A DNA stretch of 64,000 bases from JADJRG01 sp964474905 (GCA_964474905.1 CAYYUP010000002.1:62001-126000), one strand, 5' to 3'; positions 16,776 to 25,580 are shown, numbered from the stretch's first letter. Numbers and translations are program-made. Notes: generated by a model from the sequence alone, not told the origin.

Positions 16776-17129
16776 TCAGCCCTGGTCGCGGAGCCGTCCA
16801 AGATCCCCACTCATGAGCAGCACCAGCGGAATCGCGGCGATGCCGACAACGATCCACGGCGCCGAACTTTGCGGCGCGCCGTCGATGCATGCCTCGCCCG
16901 GGCGCAGGATCGTGCAGGTCGGCGCTGCGGTGGCGGCGATCCAGGGCACGACGAACACCAGCCCGAGGCCGAGCAGGCCGCCGATAAGGAGCAGCCGGAG
17001 TACGCCCAAGGAAGTCTGCTCGTCAGCGCCCGTACAATCGAGCGCAACGGATCTCTGGGCCGCTTGCACGCGCCTGGAGATCCACACACCGGCGATGAGC
17101 ACCGCGAGCAGCGGGGCGAGGGTCGACAC
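16776..17129 (-). CDS. Small membrane protein
   Basis: A 117-residue protein with three predicted membrane helices (about residues 4-18, 42-65 and 90-107). A cysteine pair in an external segment (TCTILRPGEACIDG) might form a disulfide. I do not recognise a family. It lies between the macro-domain gene (15-base gap) and the NuoH-like gene (5-base gap), so the two membrane proteins are probably made together and may form a complex. Confidence 0.6.
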   Translation of the reverse strand: MSTLAPLLAVLIAGVWISRRVQAAQRSVALDCTGADEQTSLGVLRLLLIGGLLGLGLVFVVPWIAATAAPTCTILRPGEACIDGAPQSSAPWIVVGIAAIPLVLLMSGDLGRLRDQG

Positions 17130-17144
17130 GGGGGGGGCCTGGGA

Positions 17145-17672
17145 TCAGTTGGGGCCGCCGTCGATCGCGACCTCAAAGACCTCGACGTCGGTTGTATCGC
17201 GGGCCATCAGCAGGATCTTGAGGGGGCGATCGCCGCGGTACGATTTGAACTCGCTGTGGATCGCGCGGGCGGCCTCTTCGGCTGGGATGCCGCTCTCGAA
17301 GGCGCCCATCAGCGGGATCGCCAGGGTCGAAAGTCCCTTGGCTCGAGCGGCGACGATGACGACGGAGGTCGCCCGCAGTACGTCCTCGACCTGCACTTTG
17401 CCGCCGGGTTTGGCGGTATTTGGCACGTGGATCAGATGTCGCGCGCGCATGCGCCCGGCACCGGTGACCACGGCCGCGCCGATGGCGAGTGGGGTATGCG
17501 GTTGGACCTGCGCCTCCACCCCTGGGCCCGCGAGATCGCGGATCTTTGAGGCCGGGTAGTGGCTCATGATGCCCTCGGAGTTGGTCGGGCAGACGAAGGC
17601 GTCACACTCGACTTGGTCCCAGGGCAGGGTGCAGATCTGGATGTCCGTGAACTCGGTGGGGTCGCTGGCCAC
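17145..17672 (-). CDS. Macro domain protein
   Basis: A 175-residue protein consisting of one macro (Appr-1''-P) domain. It has FVCPTNSEGIMSHYPASK near the start, the glycine-rich phosphate-binding GAAVVTGAGRMRARHLIHV, and IPLMGAFESGIPAEEAARAI near the end. Macro domains bind ADP-ribose and derivatives, and some remove ADP-ribose from proteins. It starts 13 bases after the cdnL stop, so it is probably cotranscribed with that regulator. The usual Asn of the substrate pocket is present in PTNSEG. The start could be GTG at 17672; no other start fits better. Confidence 0.8.
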   Translation of the reverse strand: MASDPTEFTDIQICTLPWDQVECDAFVCPTNSEGIMSHYPASKIRDLAGPGVEAQVQPHTPLAIGAAVVTGAGRMRARHLIHVPNTAKPGGKVQVEDVLRATSVVIVAARAKGLSTLAIPLMGAFESGIPAEEAARAIHSEFKSYRGDRPLKILLMARDTTDVEVFEVAIDGGPN

Positions 17673-17685
17673 AGTGCACCGGACT

Positions 17686-18174
17686 TTACTTGAACATCGA
17701 GTCGAGCTCGTCAGCGATCTGCTCTTCGGGAGCGGATCGGGCGGTGCTCAGCTCACGCACGACGAGCGAGCGTGCGGTCTGCAGCATCTGTCGTTCGCCG
17801 TGGGAGAGCGTCTTGGTGTTCTTTAATAGACTGAGCTCGCGGTAGACCTCGCCGACCTCGAAGAGTGATCCCGTGCGGATCTTCTCCATGAAGCCGCGGT
17901 AGCGCCGGTTCCAAGTCTGCCGATCGTGGGGCACCTCGTGGTCGCGGAGCAGTGTGTAGAGCTGGTCGATCGCGGCCTCGTCGGCGATGGGGCGCATGCC
18001 ATTTTCCGCGGCTTTGACCAGCGGCACGATGATCTTGAGACCGGTGCCGAGCACGTGGAGGTGGTAGAAGCGCAGCTTTGTATCGCCGATGACCTTGGTC
18101 TCGATCGCGCAGATCTCCGCGACACCGTGGGCGGGGTAGACGACATTCGTTCCAACTTCGTACTCAGCTTCCAT
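17686..18174 (-). CDS. cdnL: CarD/CdnL-family RNA polymerase-binding regulator
   Basis: The 162-residue protein has the CarD_CdnL_TRCF RNA-polymerase-interacting domain at its N-terminus (VGTNVVYPAHGVAEI) and an all-helical C-terminal DNA-binding part with the conserved WNRRYRGFMEKIRTGS region. CdnL binds the polymerase beta subunit and stabilises open complexes at housekeeping promoters; it is essential in Myxococcus. The length matches CdnL rather than the larger HMGA-containing CarD. A strong GGAGG sits 8 bases before the ATG. It heads an operon with the macro-domain and membrane protein genes. The open frame overlapping its start on the same strand (to 18403) is probably spurious. Confidence 0.93.
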   Translation of the reverse strand: MEAEYEVGTNVVYPAHGVAEICAIETKVIGDTKLRFYHLHVLGTGLKIIVPLVKAAENGMRPIADEAAIDQLYTLLRDHEVPHDRQTWNRRYRGFMEKIRTGSLFEVGEVYRELSLLKNTKTLSHGERQMLQTARSLVVRELSTARSAPEEQIADELDSMFK

Positions 18175-18412
18175 CGAGCATTCCTCCCTGCAAACTACGC
18201 GCTATTTTGACCGCTTCTGCGACGATGAGCAATGTCATCCGTCGCTGTCGGCGGTAAAACTTCGATGCCCGGTACGTCGACCCGCGGGAGTCGAAGACCT
18301 GGGCGGCGTCGACCGCAATGCGCGCTTCGTGGACCTGACGGTAGCAGCTCGGGGCATGCACGCTAGGTCCGCGCTTGGGGCTCAGAGTCCTGGTAAAGCT
18401 CACAAGACGTCG

Positions 18413-19066
18413 TTATTGGAGCGAGGTGATCTGCCAGCCCTGGGGGCGTTGTGTGAGTGCGATATCGCGCCCTTGATCGTAATGGAGCAGCGCCTGCTTG
18501 CTGTCTGGGCTGAGTTCGATGGCCCCGGGCTCCTCTAGCCGCTCTTCGATCGCATCGACACGGGCTTGCCACTCGTCGCTGAGTCGGGCGCGGAGGTCCT
18601 CGCTTATCAGGGCCTCCAGGGCAGTGAAGTCTGCCTCGCGGATCGCCGCGATAAACGAGCGAAGCGCCTGCGCAGGCGTCGAGATGTCGGCGAATCCGGG
18701 TAGTCCCGCGTTGATCTGGAAGGCGCCGCTGGCGTAGCTCCACGAGAGTTCGGCGCCGTTTGGGTGCAGCGTCGTGCCGCGGTAAAGAGGTAGGGCCTGC
18801 GCGGGCGGTAACGCCTCGAGATCGGCGGCGGCCGCCTCTCGATCCTCGGCTTGCCGGGCCCAGCGCTGCGTGAACTCTTTGGGGCCCATGCGCGCCTGGA
18901 GCTCCGGGGAGAGCAGAGCGTAGGCGGTGGCGGGATCATCGCGTGTGATCGCATCGGCGTAGGCTTCGCGCAGAGCTTCGGGGGAGCGCAAAGAGCGCGA
19001 TGCACATGCGGAGGTGCACAGAGTGAAAATGATCGCAGAGATCTTGAGCCGGCGCGGATCTCTCAT
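18413..19066 (-). CDS. Lipoprotein, function unknown
   Basis: A 217-residue protein that starts with a charged segment and a hydrophobic signal ending in Thr-Ser-Ala-Cys (about residues 16-19), likely a lipoprotein. The mature part is helix-rich with Ala/Glu-rich stretches, and two copies of a pattern (DPATAYALLSPELQARMGP and DFTALEALISEDLRARLSD) suggest a duplicated helical domain of the kind found in DUF4878/SnoaL-like folds. The ATG overlaps the nadB stop by 4 bases (ATGA), so it is coupled to nadB. No direct link to NAD synthesis is evident. Confidence 0.75.
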   Translation of the reverse strand: MRDPRRLKISAIIFTLCTSACASRSLRSPEALREAYADAITRDDPATAYALLSPELQARMGPKEFTQRWARQAEDREAAAADLEALPPAQALPLYRGTTLHPNGAELSWSYASGAFQINAGLPGFADISTPAQALRSFIAAIREADFTALEALISEDLRARLSDEWQARVDAIEERLEEPGAIELSPDSKQALLHYDQGRDIALTQRPQGWQITSLQ

Positions 19067-20676
19067 GTTTGGGGCCCGCAGCTCTTGTCGATCACGGTGT
19101 TGCGCGCGAGATCTGCCCTCTGCTCGGGGTAGTCGAGGGTGTAGTGGAGGCCGCGCGACTCCTGTCGCCGCCTGGCGCACTCGATGATCAGGTGGGCGCA
19201 GAGTGAGATGTTGCGGAGCTCGACGATGTCGCGGGTGACCAGGAAGCGCCAGTAGTACTCGACGATCTCCTCGTTGATCAGCTCGATCCTCCGGCGGGCG
19301 CGCTCGAGGCGTTTGTCGGAGCGCACGATGCCGACAAAATTCCACATCAGCGCGCGCACCTCCTCCCAGTTGGCGCTGACCATCACCGCTTCGTCGGAGG
19401 GCACGGCGGCGCCCTTATTCCAGGCGTCGACCCGAGTCGGCGGTGCGCGGCCGAAGTCGGAGTAGGCCCTGGAGGCGCCGTCGGCGAGGATCAGCGCCTC
19501 GAGGAGGCTGTTGGAGGCGAGGCGACAGGCGCCGTGCAGGCCGCTCATCGCCACCTCGCCGATCGCCATCAGGCCGGGGATCGAGGTCCGGCCTGCGCGG
19601 TCGACGATGACGCCGCCGCACATGTAATGGGCAGCAGGCACCACCGGGATCGGCACCTTCGCGATGTCGATGCCGAGTTCCAGACAGCGGCCGTGGATCG
19701 CCGGGAAGCGGCGCTGCAAGAAGTCGCCGTTGAGGTGGGTCATGTCGAGGTGCACGCAGCGCTCGCCGGAGCGTTTGAGTTCGGCGTCGATCTCTCGGGC
19801 GACGACATCGCGCGGTGCGAGCGAACCCATCGGGTGGCGATCTCTCATGAGATCGCTGCCGTCGAGACGCCGGAGGATGCCGCCCTCGCCGCGCAGTGCC
19901 TCGGAGATAAGGAAGGTATTGGCGTCGGGGTGGTGCAGGCAGGTCGGGTGGAACTGCATGAACTCGAGGTTCGCGATCGGAGCGCCGATTCGGTAGGCCA
20001 TCGCGACGCCATCGCCGGTCGCGACGTCGGGGTTTGAGGTGTAGCGATAAACCCGGCCGGCGCCGCCGGTGGCGAGCACAGTCACCGGTGCGACAAAGGC
20101 CTCGACCTGGCCGCTTTTGTTGTCGAGCGCGTAGACGCCAAAACATCCCTTGCTACCGTCGACCTTGGCGAAGCTCAGGAGGTCGATCACCGTGTAGTGC
20201 TCGAGCAGGGTGATGTTGGGGTGAGCCTCGGCGGCGGCGACCAGGGCCCGCTGGATCTCGGCGCCGGTGGTATCGCGATGGTGGACGACCCGGCGGTGCG
20301 AGTGGCCGCCCTCGCGTCCGAGCACAAAGGGCGCATCGGTGCGGTCGCCCTCGGTGTCCAGGCGTACGCCGTAGGTTTCGACCAGGCGACGCACCAGCGA
20401 AGGTCCGCGCTCGACGGCGTACTCGACCATTTCACGGTCGCAGAGGCCGGCGCCGACCTTGAGTGTGTCGGCGACGTGGGAGGCGGCCGAGTCGGTGCCG
20501 GCGAAGACCGCGGAGATCCCCCCCTGCGCTCGGTTGGTATTGCTCGATTCGCGGCGGTGCTTGGTCAGGACCGTGACGGGCCCGCGGGAGGCGACCTCGA
20601 GGGCGAAGTAGAGGCCGGCAAGGCCGCTCCCGATCACGAGGATGTCGCTGTGATAGAGGGTGGTCTCGCTAGACAT
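19063..20676 (-). CDS. nadB: L-aspartate oxidase
   Basis: The 537-residue FAD enzyme oxidises L-aspartate to iminoaspartate, the first step of de novo NAD synthesis. It has the dinucleotide-binding VIGSGLAGLYFALE at about 13-26, the FAD-linked SSNTNRAQGGISAVF at about 44-58, the substrate loop REGGHSHRRVVH, and the C-terminal ALILADGASRA region. Length is normal. The ATG at 20676 is chosen because the FAD motif then sits at its usual position; the frame to 20766 would add an unlikely tail and overlap the divergent gene. An extended -10 (TGCTAGTGT) lies upstream. nadA and nadC are not in the window. Confidence 0.94.
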   Translation of the reverse strand: MSSETTLYHSDILVIGSGLAGLYFALEVASRGPVTVLTKHRRESSNTNRAQGGISAVFAGTDSAASHVADTLKVGAGLCDREMVEYAVERGPSLVRRLVETYGVRLDTEGDRTDAPFVLGREGGHSHRRVVHHRDTTGAEIQRALVAAAEAHPNITLLEHYTVIDLLSFAKVDGSKGCFGVYALDNKSGQVEAFVAPVTVLATGGAGRVYRYTSNPDVATGDGVAMAYRIGAPIANLEFMQFHPTCLHHPDANTFLISEALRGEGGILRRLDGSDLMRDRHPMGSLAPRDVVAREIDAELKRSGERCVHLDMTHLNGDFLQRRFPAIHGRCLELGIDIAKVPIPVVPAAHYMCGGVIVDRAGRTSIPGLMAIGEVAMSGLHGACRLASNSLLEALILADGASRAYSDFGRAPPTRVDAWNKGAAVPSDEAVMVSANWEEVRALMWNFVGIVRSDKRLERARRRIELINEEIVEYYWRFLVTRDIVELRNISLCAHLIIECARRRQESRGLHYTLDYPEQRADLARNTVIDKSCGPQT

Positions 20677-20733
20677 CGTGATGAGGCCGTACACTAGCAC
20701 GAAGATCCTCTGATCGACCCGCACCGGCGCTGC

Positions 20734-20739
20734 TACCCT
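20734..20739 (+). promoter_or_regulatory. Candidate extended -10, leaderless start
   Basis: TGCTACCCT (20731-20739) gives an extended -10 with hexamer TACCCT, followed by 7 bases and the ATG at 20747. The same nine bases also precede rpoN (57784-57792) and, on the minus strand, the M28 peptidase gene. Confidence 0.4.
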
Positions 20740-20746
20740 GGGTGCG

Positions 20747-21445
20747 ATGAGCTGCTTTTGGCGCATCTCGGGTCTCGAGAAAATCCCTTTGCACGGGCTA
20801 GTAGCGGGTGTTTTGACGCTCTCGCTCTTCAGTGCAGAGGCCCGCGCAGGTTCGCCGACCTATGCCCGCTACAGCGATCATGACGGGGTTGTGCACATCG
20901 TCGGTATCGCTGGGGGCAAGGCGAGCTGGGAGATCGCCGGCCGGCGCCAACGCTACGACGCGAAGGGCGAGGCCGACGTCTATCCGCTGGACGACGAGCG
21001 CATGCACCGTTACGAACGGCACATCCGCGGTGCGGCCCGCCTTTACCAGCTGCCCGAGGCGCTGTTGCGGGCACTCATCCACACCGAGAGCCGCTTTCGA
21101 CCGAACGCGGTCTCGGCTGTCGGGGCGATCGGTCTGACTCAACTGATGCCGGCGACCGCCCGGTTTTTAGGGGTACAGCGGCCCTTTGATCCGCGGCAAA
21201 ATATTTACGGCGGCGCCCGCTTCCTGCGTCTGCTCGCGAACCGCTTTAACGGCGATCTGGTGCTGGTGCTCGCCGCCTATTTCGCCGGCGCTTCGGCGGT
21301 GCAGAAGCACGCCGGTGTGCCCGCCTATCCGGGGGTGCGTACCTATGTGCGGGCCCTACTGCGGCGGTATTACGGTTACGAGCGGCTCCTCCAGAGCGCC
21401 GGGGCGGGGGTCGGAGGGGCGCAGACTCGAGAGATCGCCGAGTGA
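20747..21445 (+). CDS. Lytic transglycosylase (SLT domain)
   Basis: The 232-residue protein has a signal peptide ending in Ala-Glu-Ala-Arg-Ala (about 30-34). The C-terminal half is an SLT lytic transglycosylase domain: catalytic Glu in HTESRFRPNAVS, GAIGLTQLMPATA, and the family NIYGGARFLRLLANRF and AYFAGASAV motifs. It cleaves peptidoglycan to 1,6-anhydro muropeptides in the periplasm. A short N-terminal DUF4124-like segment (YARYSDHDGVVHIVG) precedes the catalytic domain. It is transcribed divergently from nadB; the -10-like TACCCT just before the ATG suggests a leaderless mRNA. Confidence 0.92.
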   Translation: MSCFWRISGLEKIPLHGLVAGVLTLSLFSAEARAGSPTYARYSDHDGVVHIVGIAGGKASWEIAGRRQRYDAKGEADVYPLDDERMHRYERHIRGAARLYQLPEALLRALIHTESRFRPNAVSAVGAIGLTQLMPATARFLGVQRPFDPRQNIYGGARFLRLLANRFNGDLVLVLAAYFAGASAVQKHAGVPAYPGVRTYVRALLRRYYGYERLLQSAGAGVGGAQTREIAE

Positions 21446-21514
21446 GCGATTTATTGAGCTCCGGGCGGTAGAGGAGTAGAGGGGGCGGCGTGTTCGCGGT
21501 AGGCTCCGTCACCC

Positions 21515-22183
21515 GTGCGGATCGCCGAACCCGAGATCGCTGGACTCACCGAGCTGGCCGTAGAGCGCCTGCTGGGGGAGTCCGCGTCGCCGATCAGCCT
21601 GCTGGGCAGCGGTCATTTGGTGGTCGAGGTGGATCCCGCGATGTTGGTGCGTGTCGACTCTGCGAGTCTGATCGGCGATGGCCTTCGGGTTCGTCGGCTG
21701 CCGCGGCGGGCCTTCGGCGGCGCCGAGGAGGGAGATGGACCCCTGGCGATCGTCGATGGTCGTGGCAAGGTCATCTTTGCTCGCACAGAGGGTCATTTCC
21801 ACATCGTTCGCCTGCGTCGCGATCACTGCTACTTCCGCGAGGACGCGCTCTTCGCCGCCGATCCATCCCTGCAATGGGAGGTGGGGGTGATGCCAGGTTC
21901 GCGGGCCGAGCAGGGGGAGGGCGCGGCCTTCGTGCGCATCGTCGGTGACGGTGTGATCGCGATCCGTTGTCGCGGCGATCTGGTGGCTGTTAAGGTCACG
22001 CCAGAGCGTGTCCAGCGGGTCCTACCGGGGGCATTGCTCGGCTGGATTGGCGATGTCGTCGCTTTGGCTGAGCCGGGGCTGCCCGGTCTTCGCTGCGAGG
22101 GGGAGGGCGCGATTCTCCTCGATCTCGCGGTCGAATCGCGCGACTCTGAGGATCCAGAGGGGGCCAAGGAGGCCCGTACGTGA
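21515..22183 (+). CDS. AIM24-like beta protein
   Basis: A 222-residue protein starting at GTG. The central part (AAFVRIVGDGVIAIRCRGDLVAVKVTPERVQRVLPGALLGWIG) resembles the AIM24 family, a beta-barrel fold of unknown role in bacteria. The N-terminal part contains VRRLPRRAFGG. No signal peptide is seen. It overlaps pgsA by 4 bases (GTGA), so the two are coupled. TAGGCT lies 9 bases before the start codon. The family assignment is by pattern only. Confidence 0.6.
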   Translation: MRIAEPEIAGLTELAVERLLGESASPISLLGSGHLVVEVDPAMLVRVDSASLIGDGLRVRRLPRRAFGGAEEGDGPLAIVDGRGKVIFARTEGHFHIVRLRRDHCYFREDALFAADPSLQWEVGVMPGSRAEQGEGAAFVRIVGDGVIAIRCRGDLVAVKVTPERVQRVLPGALLGWIGDVVALAEPGLPGLRCEGEGAILLDLAVESRDSEDPEGAKEART

Positions 22184-22779
22184 AGCGCTTCGATCGATTT
22201 AAACGGGAGGTCATGAACGTCCCGAACATGATCACCATCGGCCGGGTCTTTCTGATCCCGCCGGTGCTTTTGCTGATCGACAAGACCGATCCATTTTTGT
22301 GCGTCTACGCGATGCTGATCTTCATGCTCGCGTCGGTGCTCGATCTGGTCGACGGTTGGCTCGCCCGGCGCAGCGGTCTGGTCACCGTATTCGGCAAATT
22401 TGTCGATCCCTTGGCCGACAAGATCATGGTCGCGGCGCTGCTGATCTTCTTGGTCGCTGACGGCCGCGTGCCCGCGTGGATGGTGGTCCTGCTGCTCACC
22501 CGCGAGTTCTACATCTCGGGCCTGCGCTCGTTGGCGTCGAGCGCGGGGGTGGTGATCGCCGCTGGGGCTGGCGGCAAGGCCAAGACGGTCTTCCAGCTGG
22601 TCGGGATCTGCTTCCTCTTGGTCCACTATCCCTATCGCATGCTCGGCTCGGACGGCACCCTTGACTGCCACTCGGTCGGTATTGTGACCCTCGGGATCTC
22701 GCTCTTTATGTCGGTCGTCTCGGCGATCCAGTACACGGTTGGTTTTGGCGAGGCGCTTGCCGAGCAGCGCGCGGATTGA
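22180..22779 (+). CDS. pgsA: CDP-diacylglycerol--glycerol-3-phosphate 3-phosphatidyltransferase
   Basis: The 199-residue inner-membrane enzyme makes phosphatidylglycerol phosphate from CDP-diacylglycerol and glycerol-3-phosphate. It carries the full CDP-alcohol phosphotransferase signature DG(x2)AR(x8)G(x3)D(x3)D in DLVDGWLARRSGLVTVFGKF followed by VDPLADK. About five hydrophobic helices are visible, and the N-terminal VPNMITIGRVFLIP is typical of PgsA. Length is normal. The GTG start overlaps the preceding gene stop. Confidence 0.93.
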   Translation: MKRFDRFKREVMNVPNMITIGRVFLIPPVLLLIDKTDPFLCVYAMLIFMLASVLDLVDGWLARRSGLVTVFGKFVDPLADKIMVAALLIFLVADGRVPAWMVVLLLTREFYISGLRSLASSAGVVIAAGAGGKAKTVFQLVGICFLLVHYPYRMLGSDGTLDCHSVGIVTLGISLFMSVVSAIQYTVGFGEALAEQRAD

Positions 22780-22789
22780 GGGCTCGTCG

Positions 22790-24109
22790 ATGATGCCGCC
22801 GGCGCTTGAGCAAGAGCCGTCCAGGAGGGCGAGCCGTCGGCGGGTGCCCTTCTCCAGGGCTGCTGCGCTTCTCGAGATCGCGGCTGCGGGCGCCCGTGAT
22901 TTCGCTTGGCTCGACGGCGGTGCCGAGGGGCGTTCGTTTGTCGGTATCGAGGCTGATCAGGTGATCGAATCGGACGGTATCGAGGCCTTGGATGCGGTCG
23001 ATCGCGCCTGGAGGGCGGAGCCGGAGCACCTCTGGATCGGTTGGCTGACCTACGAGCTTGGGGTCGATACGCTCCTCGGTCGGCGGCCGTCATCGGGGCG
23101 TTTTCCGGGGCTCTGCTTTCGCCGCTATCCCGCGGCTTTGGAGCATGCCGGCGGTCGCATGCGCTGGCACGGGTATCCGCGAGCGGTGGCCGAACTCCGC
23201 GAGAGGCTCGAGGCCAGCGGTCGCGCGGCCCTCGATCGAAGCTGGCCTTGGGAGCAGCTTGTCCCGACGATTTCGCCGGACCTGCACCGGCGGCGGGTGG
23301 CCTCGGTGCTGCGCTTGATCGCCGCCGGTGATACCTACCAGGTCAACCTATCGCAGCAGCTCCGGGGCGCTTGGCGAATGCCGCCGATCGGTCGTCGAGC
23401 GCTGGCACGGGCGGCGGCGGGTGCCTACGGGCGTCTCCGTCGGGCGACACCTGCGTCGATGGGTGCACTGATCGCCGCCGGTGATGCCTGGATCCTCTCG
23501 AATTCGCCAGAGACCCTGATCGATGTTCGCAGGAGCGCGGGGGGGTCTCACGATCGTGCGCGTACCTGGCCGATCAAGGGCACCCGACCGCGAAGCGCCG
23601 ATGCGGCTCGGGATCGTCAAGCTGCGGAGGAGTTGTTGCTCGACGCCAAGGAGCGGGCGGAGCACCTGATGATCGTCGATCTGCTGCGCAACGATCTCGG
23701 TCAGCTCGCGCAGCCGGGTAGCGTTTGTGCTCCGCCGGAGCCTTCGCTGGTAAGCCTGCCGACCGTGCACCATCTGATCTCCGAGGTTTCCTGCAGGCTG
23801 CGCTCCGGTTGGTCATTGCGCTCGCTTATCGAGGCCGTCTTTCCGGGGGGCAGCATTACCGGCGCGCCCAAACGGCGCACGGTCGAGATCATCGAGTCCC
23901 TCGAGGCCCACCGTCGGGGGATCTACTGTGGGGCGATCGTCGTGCTCGACCCCGGCGGTCTGACGGCGAGCATTCCGATTCGCACGGCGATCGCGGATCA
24001 CACCGGTCTTTCGATCTGCAGCGGTGGGGGCATCGTCGCCGACAGCGACCCCGAGGCGGAGCGTCTCGAGACCCTGGTGAAGGCCAGTGCCTTCGACTCT
24101 GGCGGATGA
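22790..24109 (+). CDS. pabB: Aminodeoxychorismate synthase component I
   Basis: The 439-residue enzyme converts chorismate and ammonia to 4-amino-4-deoxychorismate for folate synthesis. The chorismate-binding half contains GDTYQVNLSQQLRG, PIKGTRPR with the lysine that distinguishes PabB from anthranilate synthase (PIAGT), AEHLMIVDLLRNDLG, FPGGSITGAPKRR, and IRTAI ending in GGGIVADSDPEAE. The N-terminal domain is short. The start at 22790, 10 bases after pgsA, is preferred over the frame overlapping pgsA. A glutaminase partner PabA is not in the window, and there is no C-terminal lyase domain. Confidence 0.9.
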   Translation: MMPPALEQEPSRRASRRRVPFSRAAALLEIAAAGARDFAWLDGGAEGRSFVGIEADQVIESDGIEALDAVDRAWRAEPEHLWIGWLTYELGVDTLLGRRPSSGRFPGLCFRRYPAALEHAGGRMRWHGYPRAVAELRERLEASGRAALDRSWPWEQLVPTISPDLHRRRVASVLRLIAAGDTYQVNLSQQLRGAWRMPPIGRRALARAAAGAYGRLRRATPASMGALIAAGDAWILSNSPETLIDVRRSAGGSHDRARTWPIKGTRPRSADAARDRQAAEELLLDAKERAEHLMIVDLLRNDLGQLAQPGSVCAPPEPSLVSLPTVHHLISEVSCRLRSGWSLRSLIEAVFPGGSITGAPKRRTVEIIESLEAHRRGIYCGAIVVLDPGGLTASIPIRTAIADHTGLSICSGGGIVADSDPEAERLETLVKASAFDSGG

Positions 24110-24135
24110 GCACGCGGTCTCTTGCGAGCGATGAA

Positions 24136-24690
24136 TCAGGCTTTGGGCTTGGCTGGCGGATCTGCGTGCAGGAGCAGGTAGGGCACGAGCAGACCGACAC
24201 CGACGACCAGGGCTGCGTCGGCGATGTTGAAGTTTGGCCAGGGCGTTGCTGGAAGGTAGTAGACCAGGATCCAGTCGATGACTCCGTGCTTTAGCTGGCC
24301 GCCGATCTCCATTGAACGGACGATGCGATCGTGCATGTTGCCGAGCGCACCGCCCATCACTAAGCCGATCGCCAAGTAGCCGTAGGCGCGCTCGGTCGGC
24401 AGCTTGCGGATCAGGGCGGCCATGTAGCCGACCGTGAGCAGGGTGACGATGATGAAAAAGGGGCGGGCGAAGTCTTGGTTGCCGAGGAGCCCAAACGCAG
24501 AGCCGGTGTTAAACGAAAACTGCAGGTAGAGAGCGCCGTCGAAGATCTCGTGCGAGGGCTGGCCGCGGAGGTGCTCCCAGGCCCAAGCTTTGGACCAGAG
24601 GTCGAGCACGAGCGAGGCAGCAGCGGCCGCGAGCGTGAGGAGGATCCGTTTTTTTCGCAGAGGATCGTTGGCTGGCGCGGCGTCGGTCAT
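24136..24690 (-). CDS. lspA: Lipoprotein signal peptidase II (first copy)
   Basis: The 184-residue membrane aspartic protease removes signal peptides from prolipoproteins. It has the family blocks DLWSKAWAWEHL, FNTGSAFGLLG, GGALGNMHDRI with the first catalytic Asp, and FNIADAALVVGVG with the second. Four membrane helices are visible. The ATG at 24690 overlaps the lgt stop by 4 bases; the long frame to 25119 is not the start. It is 184 residues, slightly longer than typical because of a C-terminal tail (HADPPAKPKA). A second lspA lies on the other side of lgt. Confidence 0.93.
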   Translation of the reverse strand: MTDAAPANDPLRKKRILLTLAAAAASLVLDLWSKAWAWEHLRGQPSHEIFDGALYLQFSFNTGSAFGLLGNQDFARPFFIIVTLLTVGYMAALIRKLPTERAYGYLAIGLVMGGALGNMHDRIVRSMEIGGQLKHGVIDWILVYYLPATPWPNFNIADAALVVGVGLLVPYLLLHADPPAKPKA

Positions 24691-25565
24691 GTCGGCACTT
24701 TGGAGGGTAGCGCACGGGCGCGCTTGCGGCCCCTCGAGATCATCAGGGCGCCCCAGGCGACCAGCAGGAGGCTTATCAACTGCGAGGTCGAGAGCAGGAA
24801 GGGCTGAGATGCGGGCAAGCGCAGAACCTCGGCCACGTCGGGGAACTCGAGGAGAAAGAGATGGTTGCGCGAGTGATCGCCACGGAAGAGCTCTGTGACC
24901 AGGCGCAGTAGGCCGTAGCCGAGGGCGTAGCGACCGCTCATCAGCCAGGCAGACTCGGCTCCGCGGCGGATTCGGATCGAGATCAGGAGCAGTGCGAGCA
25001 GCTCGAGACCGGCGACCTCGACCAGCTGGATCGGGAAGAGGCCGACCGTCGTCGCGCCTGCGAGCGGTACCTCGCCGCCGCTGCGGGCGATCGATCCCGC
25101 GGGGAAGTGAGCTGCCCAATCGGGATCGCCGAGGACCGGGGCGCCGAAGCAGCAGCCGGCGAACCAGCAGCCTAGACGAGCGATGCCGTGGCCCAGGGGG
25201 ATCCAGGTTGCGACTAGATCACAGAGTTCGGCGAGCGGTCGCCGGTACTTGTGGGCGAGCCAGACAAAGCCCAGAAAGACGCCGATCAGCGATCCGTAAA
25301 AGACAAAAGAATCCTGAGCCGAGAAGATCCGCGCAGGCTCGGCAAGGAAGACCGCCGGCCGTGTGATCACATCGAGCACGCGACCGCCGACAAAACAACC
25401 GACGACAAAGACGATGTAGATGTCGAGCAGTAGCTCGGCTGGCAGGCCGCGGCGTTTTTGATCCCACCAGATGCCCGGGGCGAGGCTCAGGCCCCCGAAG
25501 AGAATGAGCGTGCCGTAGCTGTTGAGGTCGCCGATCCAGGTACCTTCGAGGAGGATCGGATCCAT
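24687..25565 (-). CDS. lgt: Prolipoprotein diacylglyceryl transferase
   Basis: The 292-residue inner-membrane enzyme transfers a diacylglyceryl group from phosphatidylglycerol to the lipobox cysteine of prolipoproteins. The conserved core HGIARLGCWFAGCCFG and the PIQLVE motif are present, as are FYGSLIG and SGRYALGYGLLRLVTELFRGD. About seven membrane segments. It is flanked by two lspA genes: 15 bases after one and overlapping the other, so it forms a complete lipoprotein processing operon with them. Fits the many lipoproteins in this window. Confidence 0.93.
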   Translation of the reverse strand: MDPILLEGTWIGDLNSYGTLILFGGLSLAPGIWWDQKRRGLPAELLLDIYIVFVVGCFVGGRVLDVITRPAVFLAEPARIFSAQDSFVFYGSLIGVFLGFVWLAHKYRRPLAELCDLVATWIPLGHGIARLGCWFAGCCFGAPVLGDPDWAAHFPAGSIARSGGEVPLAGATTVGLFPIQLVEVAGLELLALLLISIRIRRGAESAWLMSGRYALGYGLLRLVTELFRGDHSRNHLFLLEFPDVAEVLRLPASQPFLLSTSQLISLLLVAWGALMISRGRKRARALPSKVPT

Positions 25566-25580
25566 GGCGTCCTGGCTGGC

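Noticed and set aside
18164..18403. 79-codon frame overlapping the cdnL start
   Set aside because: It covers the cdnL promoter and ribosome-binding site, has no own ribosome-binding site and no recognisable motif.
24136..25119. 327-codon version of the first LspA
   Set aside because: The N-terminal half is the shadow frame of lgt; LspA homology starts only at the ATG at 24690, which overlaps the lgt stop.
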